A DNA stretch of 64,000 nucleotides from Methylobacterium brachiatum (GCF_020523825.1 NZ_JAJALK010000001.1:248001-312000), one strand, 5' to 3'. Counted from the stretch's first letter, positions 1-8,064 are shown. Numbers and translations are program-made. Notes: generated by a model from the sequence alone, not told the origin.

Positions 1-432
1 GATCACGTCGGCGCCGCGGCGGGCGAGGTCGAGGCCCTTGGCCAGGATCTCGTCGGGCGTCATCTTCGACGCGTCGACGATCTCGGAGAAGATCCGCAGA
101 TCGTGCTTCGACAGATCGACCTTGCGGCCGGCGAGGCCGAGCCAGGCCGGCAGATCCACCACCTCGTCGGGCCCGCGCTCCACCGGCAGGTGGAAATGCT
201 CGGCCAGCCGGGCGGTATCGGCCCGGCAGCGGCCCGGCAGGACGATCCGGGTCGCACCTTCGGGGATCTCGACCCGGCGGCGGATGATCTCCTCGGTCAT
301 CAGCGCGGCGACCTTCACGCCGGCATCCGCGATGCTCCAGCGGATCGTTGCCGGCAAACCGGCCGCGACCTTCTCCAGCCGCGCCCGGGCGAGGCGGCCG
401 GTGACGAAGACGATGTGCTCGGGGGCGCTCAC
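1..432 (-). CDS. DUF6513 / dihydropteroate-synthase-like protein of tetrahydromethanopterin metabolism (partial)
   Basis: This is the N-terminal 144 codons of a longer protein that leaves the window at base 1. I translated it by hand from a GTG at 430-432 whose bases overlap the TGA of the kinase gene upstream (GTGA), so the two are translationally coupled. The protein starts MSAPEHIVFVTGRLA and continues with an Asp/Arg/Leu-rich fold ending near a KMTPDEILAKGLDLARRGAD segment. That layout matches the N-terminal domain of the archaeal-type pterin-binding (MJ0107-like) proteins that sit with methanofuran and H4MPT genes in methylotrophs. Assignment rests on remembered family features and on context with mfnB; the pterin-binding C-terminal domain is outside the window. 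Confidence 0.6.
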   Translation of the reverse strand, partial: MSAPEHIVFVTGRLARARLEKVAAGLPATIRWSIADAGVKVAALMTEEIIRRRVEIPEGATRIVLPGRCRADTARLAEHFHLPVERGPDEVVDLPAWLGLAGRKVDLSKHDLRIFSEIVDASKMTPDEILAKGLDLARRGADVI

Positions 433-998
433 GCGGCCACCCGCTGCTGCAGCGTCACCCGGCGGGTCGGCCCCCAGATCGCGATCGGGCCACCGTAGCG
501 CAGCGCGAAATCCGGGACGGCGGCATCGACCAGCCCGCGGCCGGCCAGCGCGTCCAGGGTTTCCTCCGGCGCGGCATCGGCGGACTTCACCAGCACGCAA
601 AGGCGGGCAGGCAGGCGCGCGGCCAGCCAGAGCGCGAGGCTGTCGGAGGTGACGTCCCAATTCTCGGGGATATCGGGATGGCCGGCGCGCAGGCTCGCCG
701 GGTCCCAGATGCAAGCCGCGGCATCGTCGGTCCAGGGTTCGATGCTACGGATCAGTCGCGGCTCCTGCTCACAAAAAAACCTGGCCATGCGGCTCATCGC
801 GTCGAGGGCGCGGCGGTGGGCCTCCGCATCGTCGAAGCCGTCGCGGATCTGATCCGCCCGCACGGCATCCGCGAAGGTCCCGCCGCCCGGCACGACGACG
901 CAGCGCCCGTGGGCGCCGTCGACCGCTTCCGCCAGCAGGGCGCGCAGCCGCGCCGGATCCGCCTCGAGGCTGCCGCCGATCTTGAGGACCGTCGTCAC
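429..998 (-). CDS. Amino-acid-kinase-family protein, MfnE-like (methanofuran-type cofactor biosynthesis)
   Basis: A 189-residue protein opening with VLKIGGSL and followed by a VVVPGGGTFAD loop, the two glycine-rich phosphate-binding segments of the amino-acid kinase (aspartokinase/uridylate kinase) fold. Later it has a DSLALWLAARL stretch and a VLVKSAD strand, also typical. In archaea MfnE phosphorylates an aminomethylfuran intermediate of methanofuran, and methylotrophs keep a homologue next to mfnB. The start is a GTG at 996-998 that overlaps the TGA of mfnB by 4 bases, and the stop overlaps the next gene. An open frame runs on upstream to 1724, but that part is the antisense-like second frame of mfnB and was discarded. 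The exact substrate is inferred from context. Confidence 0.75.
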   Translation of the reverse strand: MTTVLKIGGSLEADPARLRALLAEAVDGAHGRCVVVPGGGTFADAVRADQIRDGFDDAEAHRRALDAMSRMARFFCEQEPRLIRSIEPWTDDAAACIWDPASLRAGHPDIPENWDVTSDSLALWLAARLPARLCVLVKSADAAPEETLDALAGRGLVDAAVPDFALRYGGPIAIWGPTRRVTLQQRVAA

Positions 999-1720
999 GC
1001 GGCGTCCCGATGGTTCGGCCGCAGGGCGCGCACGGCCTCGGCGACCCGCAGGGGATCGATGCCGTTGCGCCGGTCGAAGTCCCGGCACAGTCCGCCGCGG
1101 AAGCCGAAATAATCCGGTCGGTGGGCGCTCAGGACCGGGATGTCGGTGATCCGGAGGGAGCCCGCCAGCCCGCTCATCAGCCCGTGCGTCCGGCAGGCCG
1201 CCGTGAACGCCGCCAGCGCCTCCGGCTCGGCGAGATCGGTCAGCCGCGCGCCGGACTTGCCGGCGGTGTCGATCATCGCCCCCGCGAAGCCGGCCTGGGC
1301 CAGGGCCGGGACCAGATCGGCCGCCGGGCCGTCCTCGGCGAACAGGACCGCGATCAGGCGGCCGGGGGCGGCCGCCGCCAAGGCGGCCATCGCGGCCTTG
1401 TCGCGCCGGTCCCGGGCGTCGAGGCCCGTCTTCACCCAGTCGATCCCGGTCGCGGCCATCGCGGTGACGGCGTCGGGCGCCGGGTCGGCCACCGCGCTGG
1501 TCACGGCCGCGCCGGCAATCCGGGCGACGATCTCCGTCACCACGCCCACGTCGAGGGCGCCGAGCGCCCCGCGCTCCGGATCCTTGGCGTCGATCAGGTC
1601 GGCCCCGGCGAGCTGGGCCGCCTCGGCTTCGGCCGGGTCGCGGACGCTGACGAGGAGGCTGGGCAGGGGGGCTGGCGGAACGGGGAACGCGGACACGGAT
1701 CTCTCGAAGATGTGCGGCAC
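995..1720 (-). CDS. mfnB: (5-formylfuran-3-yl)methyl phosphate synthase
   Basis: The 241-residue protein is a TIM-barrel enzyme of the DUF556/MfnB family, which makes 4-(hydroxymethyl)-2-furancarboxaldehyde phosphate from glyceraldehyde-3-phosphate, the first step to the furan of methanofuran. Recognisable pieces are LLVSVRDPAEAEAA, the ADLIDAKDPERGALGAL loop with its Lys, an IDWVKTGL strand with a second Lys, GAMIDTAGKSG and a C-terminal PDYFGFRGGLC. Methylobacterium needs a methanofuran analogue for the formyltransferase/hydrolase complex that oxidises formaldehyde to formate. It lies 4 bases after the DUF3280 gene stop and shares 4 bases with the MfnE-like gene, so all are one operon. Confidence 0.9.
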   Translation of the reverse strand: MPHIFERSVSAFPVPPAPLPSLLVSVRDPAEAEAAQLAGADLIDAKDPERGALGALDVGVVTEIVARIAGAAVTSAVADPAPDAVTAMAATGIDWVKTGLDARDRRDKAAMAALAAAAPGRLIAVLFAEDGPAADLVPALAQAGFAGAMIDTAGKSGARLTDLAEPEALAAFTAACRTHGLMSGLAGSLRITDIPVLSAHRPDYFGFRGGLCRDFDRRNGIDPLRVAEAVRALRPNHRDAA

Positions 1721-1724
1721 GCAA

Positions 1725-2231
1725 TCACGACTTGCCGGGCAGCGGCTCGGCGAGCAGGCGGTTCTTCACCACCCAGCGCATGGCATGCGCCCAGGTGTCG
1801 TCGGTATCGGCCCGGATCGTCACCTGGCCGCCGCGCACCATCTTGCCGGTCTCGGCCTCGGCGATGGTGACGTTCAGGTTGAAGATCTGACCGGATCCCT
1901 TCTCCACATAGCCGGTCACGACGAGATCCGCACCCAGGCTCTTGGCGATGTCGGCCGCGCAGCCGTTGCACTTGTAGAGCGGCCCTTCCTTGGCGACCAC
2001 GTCGGCCTTCGGGGCGGTATCGACGATCTCCAGGCCGGCCTGATTGTGCAGGGCGTTGCGCAGCTCGTCAGTCACCAACGCCAGCTTCTTCGTGTCCACC
2101 GGCCGAACCCGCGTGCCGTAGCTGGCGCCGGGGTCGAACAGCTCGACGGGGAAGATCGCAGCCTTCTCGGCGGCGACGGCGGGGCCGGCGAGGAGGCAGG
2201 CGGTCACCGCACAGGCGAACAGGTGGCGCAT
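1725..2231 (-). CDS. Exported DUF3280/DUF2380-type protein
   Basis: A 168-residue protein with a clear signal peptide (MRHLFACAVTACLLAGPAVAA, cleavage after AVA-A). The mature part starts with an AAIFPVELFD strand, continues with LVTDELRNAL and a TAPKADVV segment, and contains a KCNGCAADIAKSLGAD motif with two cysteines followed by DLVVTGYVEK. This is the pattern of a periplasmic protein family of unknown function seen in methylotrophs and rhizobia, structurally reminiscent of TolB-N/CsgG-like strands. It is the first gene of the minus-strand cofactor operon and is divergent from lutA with 183 bases between the two starts. The role is not known; its placement hints at C1 or metal metabolism. 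Confidence 0.75.
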   Translation of the reverse strand: MRHLFACAVTACLLAGPAVAAEKAAIFPVELFDPGASYGTRVRPVDTKKLALVTDELRNALHNQAGLEIVDTAPKADVVAKEGPLYKCNGCAADIAKSLGADLVVTGYVEKGSGQIFNLNVTIAEAETGKMVRGGQVTIRADTDDTWAHAMRWVVKNRLLAEPLPGKS

Positions 2232-2414
2232 CCTCGGGGCTCCCTCACGATGATCGATGCCGTGTCATCCGGCGCATTCGCGTCCCTATAGCTCGGGCGA
2301 AGGGACAAATTGGCAATGTACATCGTCGCGTGCTTGGCCCACGACGCGAACGTGATCATTCGCCAAGAAGCCGCGGTTGAGCGGCCGGATCGGAAGCTGC
2401 TAGAGCCCGCGCAC

Positions 2415-3662
2415 ATGCACGATCCTGCACACGCCCCGGTCCAGCGCATCACCCGGCCCGCCCGGTATCGGGCCCGCCTCCGGGCCGTTCTCGCTGGTTG
2501 CGGGGTGCTGGCGCCGCTCGTGGCCCTGGCCCAGCAGCCCGCGCCGCCGCCGATCGACACGCATATCGGGCTGATCTACCGGCCCCAGCCGGCGCCGTCC
2601 TCCTACGATGCCGAGGCCGCCCCGGAGGACGAGGGGCTGGCCGGCGCCAAGATGGGCATCGCCGACAACAACACCACCGGCCGCTTCACCAAGCAGACCT
2701 TCGCGCTGGACGAGATCGCGCTCAGCGACGAGAAGCCCGACGCCGTGGCGGCCGCCAAGGAGCTCATCGCCAAGGGCGTGAACTACCTCGTGCTTGCCCT
2801 GCCGGCCGACGCGGTGCTGGCGGTGGCCGACGCGGTCAAGGAGACCGGCGCGGTGGTGCTCAATGCCGGCGCCCCGGACGACCGTCTGCGCGGCGCCGAT
2901 TGCCGGGCCAACGTGTTCCACATCCTGCCGTCCCGGGCGATGCTGACGGATGCCGTCGCGCAGTACCTGACGGTGATGCGCTGGCGGAAGATCTTTCTGA
3001 TCGTCGGCCCGACCGACGCCGACAAGGCCTATGCCGACGCGGTACGAAACTCCGCCCGCAAGTTCGGCCTCAAGATCACCGCGGAGAAGCCCTGGACCTT
3101 CGGGCCGCTTGCCAAGGCGCGCGGCGATACCCCGACCCGGGCCGAGGCGATGGTCTTCACCCGGGGCCTCGACTACGACATGGCGATCGTGGCCGACGAG
3201 GAGGGCGACTGGGGCGACTACGTCTCCTACCGCACCGTCGATCCCCGCCCGGTGGGCGGCACCCAGGCGCTCACCTCCACGAGCTGGTCGCCCGTCCTCG
3301 AGACCTGGGGCGCCGCGCAGGCCCAGAACCGCTTCCGGCGGCTCGCCTCCCGGCTGATGCGCCCGCTCGATTACCAGGTCTGGGCCGCGGTCCGCACCGT
3401 CGGCGACGCCGTCACCGCCAAGAAGACCAACGATCCGGCGGTTCTGGCCCCATACCTGGTCGACCCGGCCTTCAACCTGCCGGCCTACAAGGGCGTGTCG
3501 CTGACCTTCCGCCCCTGGGATCACCAGCTGCGCCAGCCGGTGATCGTGGTCCAGCCGAAGGCCCTGGTCTCGGTCGCGCCCGAGCAGGGCTTCCTGCACC
3601 AGCGTACCCCGCTCGACACGCTGGGGGTCGACCTGCCGGAGACCACCTGCAAGTTCAAATGA
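2415..3662 (+). CDS. lutA: Periplasmic substrate-binding protein of the lanthanide (lut) ABC system
   Basis: A Leu/Ile/Val-binding-protein-like periplasmic component of the type found in 'PQQ-dependent alcohol dehydrogenase system' ABC clusters, equal to LutA of Methylorubrum extorquens by order and content. From the ATG at 2415 it is 415 residues. A long basic N-terminus (PARYRARLRAVLAGCG) leads into a hydrophobic stretch and a VALAQQ cleavage site. The body has HIGLIYRPQP, a GLAGAKMGIADNN motif and two alternating alpha/beta lobes ending in a hydrophilic DLPETTCKFK. An upstream ATG at 2316 would add 33 residues before the signal sequence and is less likely. It is the first gene of the lut operon and is divergent from the cofactor operon. 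Metal or metallophore binding is inferred from family work in M. extorquens. Confidence 0.82.
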   Translation: MHDPAHAPVQRITRPARYRARLRAVLAGCGVLAPLVALAQQPAPPPIDTHIGLIYRPQPAPSSYDAEAAPEDEGLAGAKMGIADNNTTGRFTKQTFALDEIALSDEKPDAVAAAKELIAKGVNYLVLALPADAVLAVADAVKETGAVVLNAGAPDDRLRGADCRANVFHILPSRAMLTDAVAQYLTVMRWRKIFLIVGPTDADKAYADAVRNSARKFGLKITAEKPWTFGPLAKARGDTPTRAEAMVFTRGLDYDMAIVADEEGDWGDYVSYRTVDPRPVGGTQALTSTSWSPVLETWGAAQAQNRFRRLASRLMRPLDYQVWAAVRTVGDAVTAKKTNDPAVLAPYLVDPAFNLPAYKGVSLTFRPWDHQLRQPVIVVQPKALVSVAPEQGFLHQRTPLDTLGVDLPETTCKFK

Positions 3663-3781
3663 GGCTTGGCGCCGCCTGCGGCGTTGGCGAGGGGCCCGCG
3701 CCCTCGCAACGCGCGGGCGATGCTCTACAATCCACCTCCGAGAACGTCCTCCGAGGACGCCGGGACGTCACAAGGGAAGGA

Positions 3782-4771
3782 ATGCGTATGCGCCGCCGCG
3801 TCGAGGCAGGTCTGAGTGTGGTCGCCCTCGGAGCGTGGTTCGCCCTCAGCGGGCCGGCCGTCGCCTTCACCGCCTACGTGACCAACGAGAAGGGCAATTC
3901 CGTCAGCGTCATCGACACGAATACGATGGCCGTGACCGCGACCTGGAAGGTCGGGCGCCGGCCGCGCGGCGTCACCGTGTCGAAGGACGGCAAGGAGGTC
4001 TTCGTCTGCGCCAGCGACGACGACCGGATCGACGTGCTCGATACCAGCACCGGCAAGGTCGTGCGCTCGCTGCGCTCCGGCCCCGACCCCGAGCAGTTCA
4101 TCCTCGATGCCTCCGGCAACCCGCTCTACGTCGCCAACGAGGATGACAGCCAGGTCACGATCATCGACATCGAGAAGAATAAGGTCCTGGCCGAGGTGCC
4201 GGTCGGGGTCGAGCCGGAGGGGATGGGCCTGTCGCCGGACGGGAAGATCCTGGTCAACACCTCCGAGACCACCAACATGGCGCACTTCATCGACACCAAG
4301 ACGTTCCAAGTCATCGACAACGTGCTGGTGGATGCCCGGCCGCGCTTTGCCGAGTTCACCGCCGACGGCAAGTTCCTGTGGGTCTCGGCCGAGGTCGGCG
4401 GCACGGTCAGCGTGATCGATGTGGCCCAGCGCCGGGTGATCAAGAAGATCACCTTCAAGATCCCGAGCGTGAACGACGAGGCGATCCAGCCGGTCGGCAT
4501 CCGCATCACCAAGGACGGTACCAAGGCGTTCGTGGCGCTCGGCCCGGCCAACCGGGTCGCGGTCATCGACGCCAAGTCCTACGCGGTCGAGAAGTACCTG
4601 CCGGTGGGCCAGCGCGTCTGGCAGCTCGCCTTCACGCCCGACCAGAAGATGCTGTTCACCACTAACGGCACATCGAACGACGTCTCGGTGATCGATGTAG
4701 CCGCCGAGAAGGTGGTGAAAAGCATCCCGGTCGGCCTGCTGCCCTGGGGCGTGGCCATCTCCCCGAACTGA
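3782..4771 (+). CDS. lutB: Exported beta-propeller (YVTN-type) protein of the lut/PQQ cluster
   Basis: A 329-residue protein with a signal peptide ending near GPAVAF and then seven-bladed YVTN/NHL-like repeats: AYVTNEKGNSVSVIDT, ANEDDSQVTIIDI, ETTNMAHFIDT, SAEVGGTVSVIDV, ALGPANRVAVIDA and TNGTSNDVSVIDV. It matches the family named PQQ-dependent catabolism-associated beta-propeller and occupies the LutB position. The start is the first of two ATGs (3782 and 3788), preceded directly by an AAGGGAAGGA ribosome site. It likely sits in the periplasm and works with the binding protein and exported partners. The frame is open far upstream (to 2498), but that part runs antiparallel in content to lutA codons and is not coding. 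Confidence 0.85.
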   Translation: MRMRRRVEAGLSVVALGAWFALSGPAVAFTAYVTNEKGNSVSVIDTNTMAVTATWKVGRRPRGVTVSKDGKEVFVCASDDDRIDVLDTSTGKVVRSLRSGPDPEQFILDASGNPLYVANEDDSQVTIIDIEKNKVLAEVPVGVEPEGMGLSPDGKILVNTSETTNMAHFIDTKTFQVIDNVLVDARPRFAEFTADGKFLWVSAEVGGTVSVIDVAQRRVIKKITFKIPSVNDEAIQPVGIRITKDGTKAFVALGPANRVAVIDAKSYAVEKYLPVGQRVWQLAFTPDQKMLFTTNGTSNDVSVIDVAAEKVVKSIPVGLLPWGVAISPN

Positions 4772-4873
4772 TTGTCACGCGAGGACGGGCGGCAGATCGG
4801 GGCCTGTAACCCGATCGAAGGCCCATGACGCAAGGCATCGCCACGTGAACGGCGGCACAGGGATAGGAACGAC

Positions 4874-5308
4874 ATGACGCGAACGCTTCGGATCGCAACC
4901 CTCGCCCTGGCCGGCCTGTTCGCGGCCGGTCCCGCCGCGGCCCTCGACCTGACCAAGAAGCGGGAGAACCTGCCCGACCTCGTCCTCGGCGACGATCAGG
5001 GCAACGATTTCGCGGTCGAGAACAAGGATATCACCCTCGAATCCGGCAAGGCCTACCGGCTGCGGATCGTGGCCAAGGGCCGCCAGGAATACAAGTTCTA
5101 CGCGCCCGAGTTCTTCCGCTACATCTGGCTCAACCAGATCGTCATCGAGCACAAGGAGATCCACGGCGGCGGCGCCCCCGATCACCTGGAGTTCGACGAT
5201 CCCGGTGAGATCGCCGTCGAGTTCGTCGCGATCAAGCCGGGCGCCTACAAGTGGGAGGCCCGCGGCTTGGAGGCGAAGGGCATGACCGGCACCCTGACGG
5301 TGAAGTGA
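4874..5308 (+). CDS. lutC: Exported cupredoxin-like protein of the lut cluster
   Basis: A 144-residue secreted protein. The signal peptide MTRTLRIATLALAGLFAAGPAAAL is followed by a small beta-rich domain with LVLGDDQGNDFAVENKDITLESGKAYRL, an EYKFYAPEFFRYI segment and a GAYKWEARG...GMTGTLTVK C-terminus, the layout of a cupredoxin fold. The usual type 1 copper set (His, Cys, His, Met in the C-terminal loop) is absent: the C-terminal loop has no cysteine, so a copper centre of the normal kind is unlikely. Many acidic residues (DD, EN, DD) are exposed. It ends in TGATG, overlapping the ATG of the next gene by one base. The name follows position in the M. extorquens lut cluster. Confidence 0.75.
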   Translation: MTRTLRIATLALAGLFAAGPAAALDLTKKRENLPDLVLGDDQGNDFAVENKDITLESGKAYRLRIVAKGRQEYKFYAPEFFRYIWLNQIVIEHKEIHGGGAPDHLEFDDPGEIAVEFVAIKPGAYKWEARGLEAKGMTGTLTVK

Positions 5309-5616
5309 TGGGCGCCGAATTCAGAATTTGGCGCGAGGCTGCCGCCGCATCTCCCGCCCCCCTCTGCGGGGGGAGGGGGTTCGCGCTCGCACTCCTCAGC
5401 ATCTTTCTAACCACGCCCGCCTACGCGGCCGATGACGCGTCCTCCTGCGCGGAAGGCATCACGATGATCCGCGATGCGCTCGCGGCGAACCCGTCCGAGG
5501 CTGCTCTGCCAAAACTGAAAAAAGCCCTCCGGGTCGCCGAGCGCGAGCAGAAGGAGGGCGAGTTCGACGAGTGTCTCGACGCGGTCGCGGATGCCCGCCG
5601 GGCGCTCGGCCGATGA
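5308..5616 (+). CDS. lutD: Small exported helical-hairpin protein at the lutD position
   Basis: A 102-residue frame that starts at the ATG fused to the lutC stop (TGATG) and ends in ATGA with lutE. The mature part, after a FALALLSIFLTTPAYA-A signal sequence, is about 60 residues long, predicted as two helices with one cysteine in each half (SSCAEG and DECLDA), and rich in Glu, Asp, Lys and Arg. It sits where M. extorquens carries LutD; a lanthanide-binding chaperone (LanD) has been described from this locus, but I cannot confirm orthology from sequence alone. An oddity is the first 30 residues: they are encoded partly by a GC palindrome (5351-5379) that is also found between lutE and lutF, so the real start could be a later non-ATG codon. 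Confidence 0.65.
   Translation: MGAEFRIWREAAAASPAPLCGGRGFALALLSIFLTTPAYAADDASSCAEGITMIRDALAANPSEAALPKLKKALRVAEREQKEGEFDECLDAVADARRALGR
5351..5379. repeat. GC palindrome inside the lutD reading frame
   Basis: An imperfect palindrome with core CCCCCC-TCTG-CGGGGGG, lying 14 codons into the lutD frame and ahead of the signal-peptide core. The same core occurs twice, as inverted arms, at 6381-6432. It looks like a small palindromic intergenic element that has entered or been captured by a coding frame. Confidence 0.6.
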
Positions 5617-6353
5617 GCGAGGCGGCGCTGCTGGTCGAGCATGTCGGCCACCGCTTCGGCGCGCGGGCGGCGCTCGATGACGTCTCGCTCACCGTCGAGC
5701 GCGGGCGGTTCGCGGCCCTGCTCGGGCCCAACGGCGCCGGCAAGACGACGCTGTTCTCGGTGATCACCCGGCTCTACAACAACCAGAGCGGCCGGGTCTC
5801 GATCTTCGGCCACGGGCTCGACCGCGAGCCCTCCCGGGCCCTGGCTCGGCTCGGCGTGGTGTTCCAGGCCCGGACCCTCGATACCGACCTCACCGTCGAG
5901 CAGAACCTGCTCTATCACGCCAGCCTCCACGGCATCGCCCGCAAGGCAGGAAAGCTCCGAGTGGGGGAGTTGCTCGACCGCGTCGGCCTCGCCGACCGGC
6001 GCCACGACAAGGTCCGCACGCTCTCGGGCGGCCAGTCGCGCCGGATCGAGATCGCCCGCTCGCTGATTCACCGGCCGGACCTGCTGCTGCTCGACGAGCC
6101 CACGGTGGGGCTCGATCTCGAATCCCGGGCCGACATCGTCGCGATCGTCCGCGCCCTGGTGCGCGAGGAGGGCCTATCCGTCCTTTGGGCGACCCACATC
6201 TTCGAGGAGATCGCGCCGGAGGACGACGCCGTGGTGCTGCACCGGGGCCGCATTGTCGCCCGGGGCCGGGCCGGGGATATCGGCGCGCCGGGCGAGAACC
6301 TCGCCGACGCCTTCCGCCGCCTCGTCGCCGAGCCGGGGAGGGCGGCGGCGTGA
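5613..6353 (+). CDS. lutE: ABC transporter ATPase of the lut system
   Basis: A 246-residue ATP-binding subunit with all ATPase motifs: Walker A GPNGAGKTT near residue 35, Q-loop VVFQARTLD, signature LSGGQSRRIEIARS, Walker B LLLLDEP and a switch His in WATHIF. It belongs to the PQQ-ADH-system ABC ATPase family. The chosen ATG (5613) overlaps the lutD stop as ATGA; an upstream in-frame start at 5571 lies inside lutD and is disfavoured. Together with the permease lutF and binding protein lutA it should energise passage of lanthanide, or a lanthanide-linked ligand, across the inner membrane, as genetic work in M. extorquens indicates. Confidence 0.9.
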   Translation: MSEAALLVEHVGHRFGARAALDDVSLTVERGRFAALLGPNGAGKTTLFSVITRLYNNQSGRVSIFGHGLDREPSRALARLGVVFQARTLDTDLTVEQNLLYHASLHGIARKAGKLRVGELLDRVGLADRRHDKVRTLSGGQSRRIEIARSLIHRPDLLLLDEPTVGLDLESRADIVAIVRALVREEGLSVLWATHIFEEIAPEDDAVVLHRGRIVARGRAGDIGAPGENLADAFRRLVAEPGRAAA

Positions 6354-6380
6354 TGGACGACCGGACGATACGCGCGCACT

Positions 6381-6432
6381 CCCTCCCCCCTCTGCGGGGG
6401 AGGGTGGGCCGGCCCCCGCAGAGGGGGGAGGG
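6381..6432. repeat. Perfect 20-bp inverted repeat between lutE and lutF
   Basis: The left arm (6381-6400) and right arm (6413-6432) are exact reverse complements of 20 bases each, separated by 12 bases. Each arm contains the C-rich/TCTG/G-rich core also seen in lutD. As RNA it would fold into a very stable hairpin in the 151-base gap between lutE and lutF, which are otherwise adjacent operon genes. It resembles a REP/palindromic unit rather than a terminator, since no T-run follows. Confidence 0.8.
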
Positions 6433-6504
6433 GCAGGCGCGTGTTTCCGGCCGTAGCCCTCGCTACGAGATCGAAGGCGCCTGCCTGTGCATGGGTCAGC
6501 TCAC

Positions 6505-7389
6505 ATGACGCCTCCCCTCGCCACGGCCGTCCCGGCAACCCCGTCCCAGAAAACCGCCCGGATGGGCCGGCTCGATGCGGTCGGCTACCTGATCTGCCTC
6601 GGCGGCATCGTCCGGCGGGAATTGCTGCGCTTCTTCAATCAGAAGGAGCGGTTCTTCTCGGCCCTGGTCCGGCCTTTGGTCTGGCTGTTCATCTTCGCGG
6701 CGGGGTTCCGCAACACGCTCGGGGTCTCGATCGAGCCGCCCTACCAGACCTACGTGCTCTACGAGGTCTACGTGGTGCCGGGGCTGGCCGTGATGATCCA
6801 GCTGTTCAACGGCATGCAATCCTCGCTCTCGATGGTCTACGACCGCGAGGTCGGCTCCATGAAGGTGCTGCTGACCTCGCCCTATCCGCGCTGGCTGCTG
6901 CTGCTCGCCAAGCTGATCGCCGGTGTCTCGGTGTCGATCGTGCAGGCCTACGCGTTCCTGGCGGTGGCGTATTTCTGGGAGACCGACATTCCGCCGCTCG
7001 GATACCTGGCGGCGCTCCCGGCCTTCCTGGCCTCGGGGCTGATGCTGGGCGCGATCGGCCTGTTCCTGTCGTCGCTGGTGCGTCAGCTCGAGAACTTCGC
7101 CAGCGTGATGAACTTCGTGATCTTCCCGATGTTCTTCGCCTCCTCGGCGCTCTACCCGCTGTGGCGGATCCGGGAATCCTCGGAAACGCTCTACTGGATC
7201 TGCGAGTTGAACCCGTTCAGCCACGCGGTCCAGCTCGTGCGCTTCGCCCTCTACGTCCAGTTCGAGCCGGTCGCCTGCGCGGTGGTCGTGGGCGTGGCCC
7301 TCGCGTTCTTCGGGATGGCGGTCGTCGCCTACGATCCCGGTCGCGGCATCATGGCCCGCCGCGGCGGTCCGGCCGGCGATAACACCTAG
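6505..7389 (+). CDS. lutF: ABC transporter permease of the lut system
   Basis: An ABC-2-type permease of 294 residues with about six membrane segments (for example LVRPLVWLFIFAAGF, LLLLAKLIAGVSVSIVQAYAFLAV, LASGLMLGAIGLFLSSL, VMNFVIFPMFFASSALYPL). It has the SMKVLLTSPYPRWLLLLAKL coupling region and the C-terminal WICELNPFSHAVQLVRFALY segment that mark this family. An in-frame start at 6487 exists, but the ATG at 6505 gives the conserved N-terminus. It pairs with LutE. The ABC-2 (export-type) architecture is worth noting because the system is linked genetically to lanthanide uptake. Confidence 0.88.
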   Translation: MTPPLATAVPATPSQKTARMGRLDAVGYLICLGGIVRRELLRFFNQKERFFSALVRPLVWLFIFAAGFRNTLGVSIEPPYQTYVLYEVYVVPGLAVMIQLFNGMQSSLSMVYDREVGSMKVLLTSPYPRWLLLLAKLIAGVSVSIVQAYAFLAVAYFWETDIPPLGYLAALPAFLASGLMLGAIGLFLSSLVRQLENFASVMNFVIFPMFFASSALYPLWRIRESSETLYWICELNPFSHAVQLVRFALYVQFEPVACAVVVGVALAFFGMAVVAYDPGRGIMARRGGPAGDNT

Positions 7390-7425
7390 CTCCCATGATC
7401 GCGTGATGATTTTGGAAACCCTTCG

Positions 7426-8064
7426 ATGACCCGTATTCCCGCCCGCCTTCTCGCCACCGCCCTCGGCCTCGCGCTGACGGCCGGGCCGGTCCTCGCCCAG
7501 CCGCGGCAGGACCCGGACTGGCCCTGCGTCCAGCGGAAGGTCGCGACCCTGAGCCCCGGCCAGTTCTGGACCGGGCCGGATATCGCCGCGGCCGGCGATT
7601 GGGGCAGCGACAACGACGCGGCGGTGCTCGCCCAGAAGATCGCGTCCCGCCGTACCGAATTGTCCGAGGTCGGGCCGCTGCTCGATGCCTTCGTGGCGAA
7701 GCTCGGGGCCGACAAGGACGCGAAGGCCAAGTCGCTGACCCATGTCTACGCGGGCGTCTTCGAGGTCATCAACGGCGAGCGCGACAAGGTCATGGGCGGG
7801 ATCGCCCGCTACGCCCAGGGCCAGCGCCGGATGGCCGAGCGGATCCGCGACGAGGCGGACAAGATCAGCCAGACCAAGGACGCGCCGAGCGCCACCGACG
7901 CCACCGAGCTGCCCAAGGACCAGTCGGAGCTGGAGACCAAGTTCGCCTGGGATCGGCGGATCTTCCAGGAGCGCAGCCAGTCGCTGACCTATGTCTGCGA
8001 GGTGCCGCAGCTGCTCGAGCAGCGGCTCGGGGAGATCGCCCGGATGATTCAGGCGCGGCTCTGA
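7426..8064 (+). CDS. lutG: Exported protein of unknown function in the lut cluster
   Basis: A 212-residue protein with a strong signal peptide (MTRIPARLLATALGLALTAGPVLAQ). The mature protein begins DPDWPCVQRKVATLSPGQFWTGP, a segment shared with exported proteins of other PQQ-ADH gene clusters, and the rest is mostly alpha-helical and charged with a second cysteine near the C-terminus (TYVCEVPQLLEQ). It is 36 bases downstream of lutF and takes the LutG place in the M. extorquens order. No enzyme motif is visible; a periplasmic accessory or metal-carrier role is inferred from the operon only. Confidence 0.75.
   Translation: MTRIPARLLATALGLALTAGPVLAQPRQDPDWPCVQRKVATLSPGQFWTGPDIAAAGDWGSDNDAAVLAQKIASRRTELSEVGPLLDAFVAKLGADKDAKAKSLTHVYAGVFEVINGERDKVMGGIARYAQGQRRMAERIRDEADKISQTKDAPSATDATELPKDQSELETKFAWDRRIFQERSQSLTYVCEVPQLLEQRLGEIARMIQARL

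Noticed and set aside
429..1724. A single 431-residue fused protein covering mfnB and the kinase
   Set aside because: The upstream half of that frame is Arg/Gly-rich shadow sequence. mfnB reads in another frame and the kinase has its own GTG overlapping the mfnB stop.
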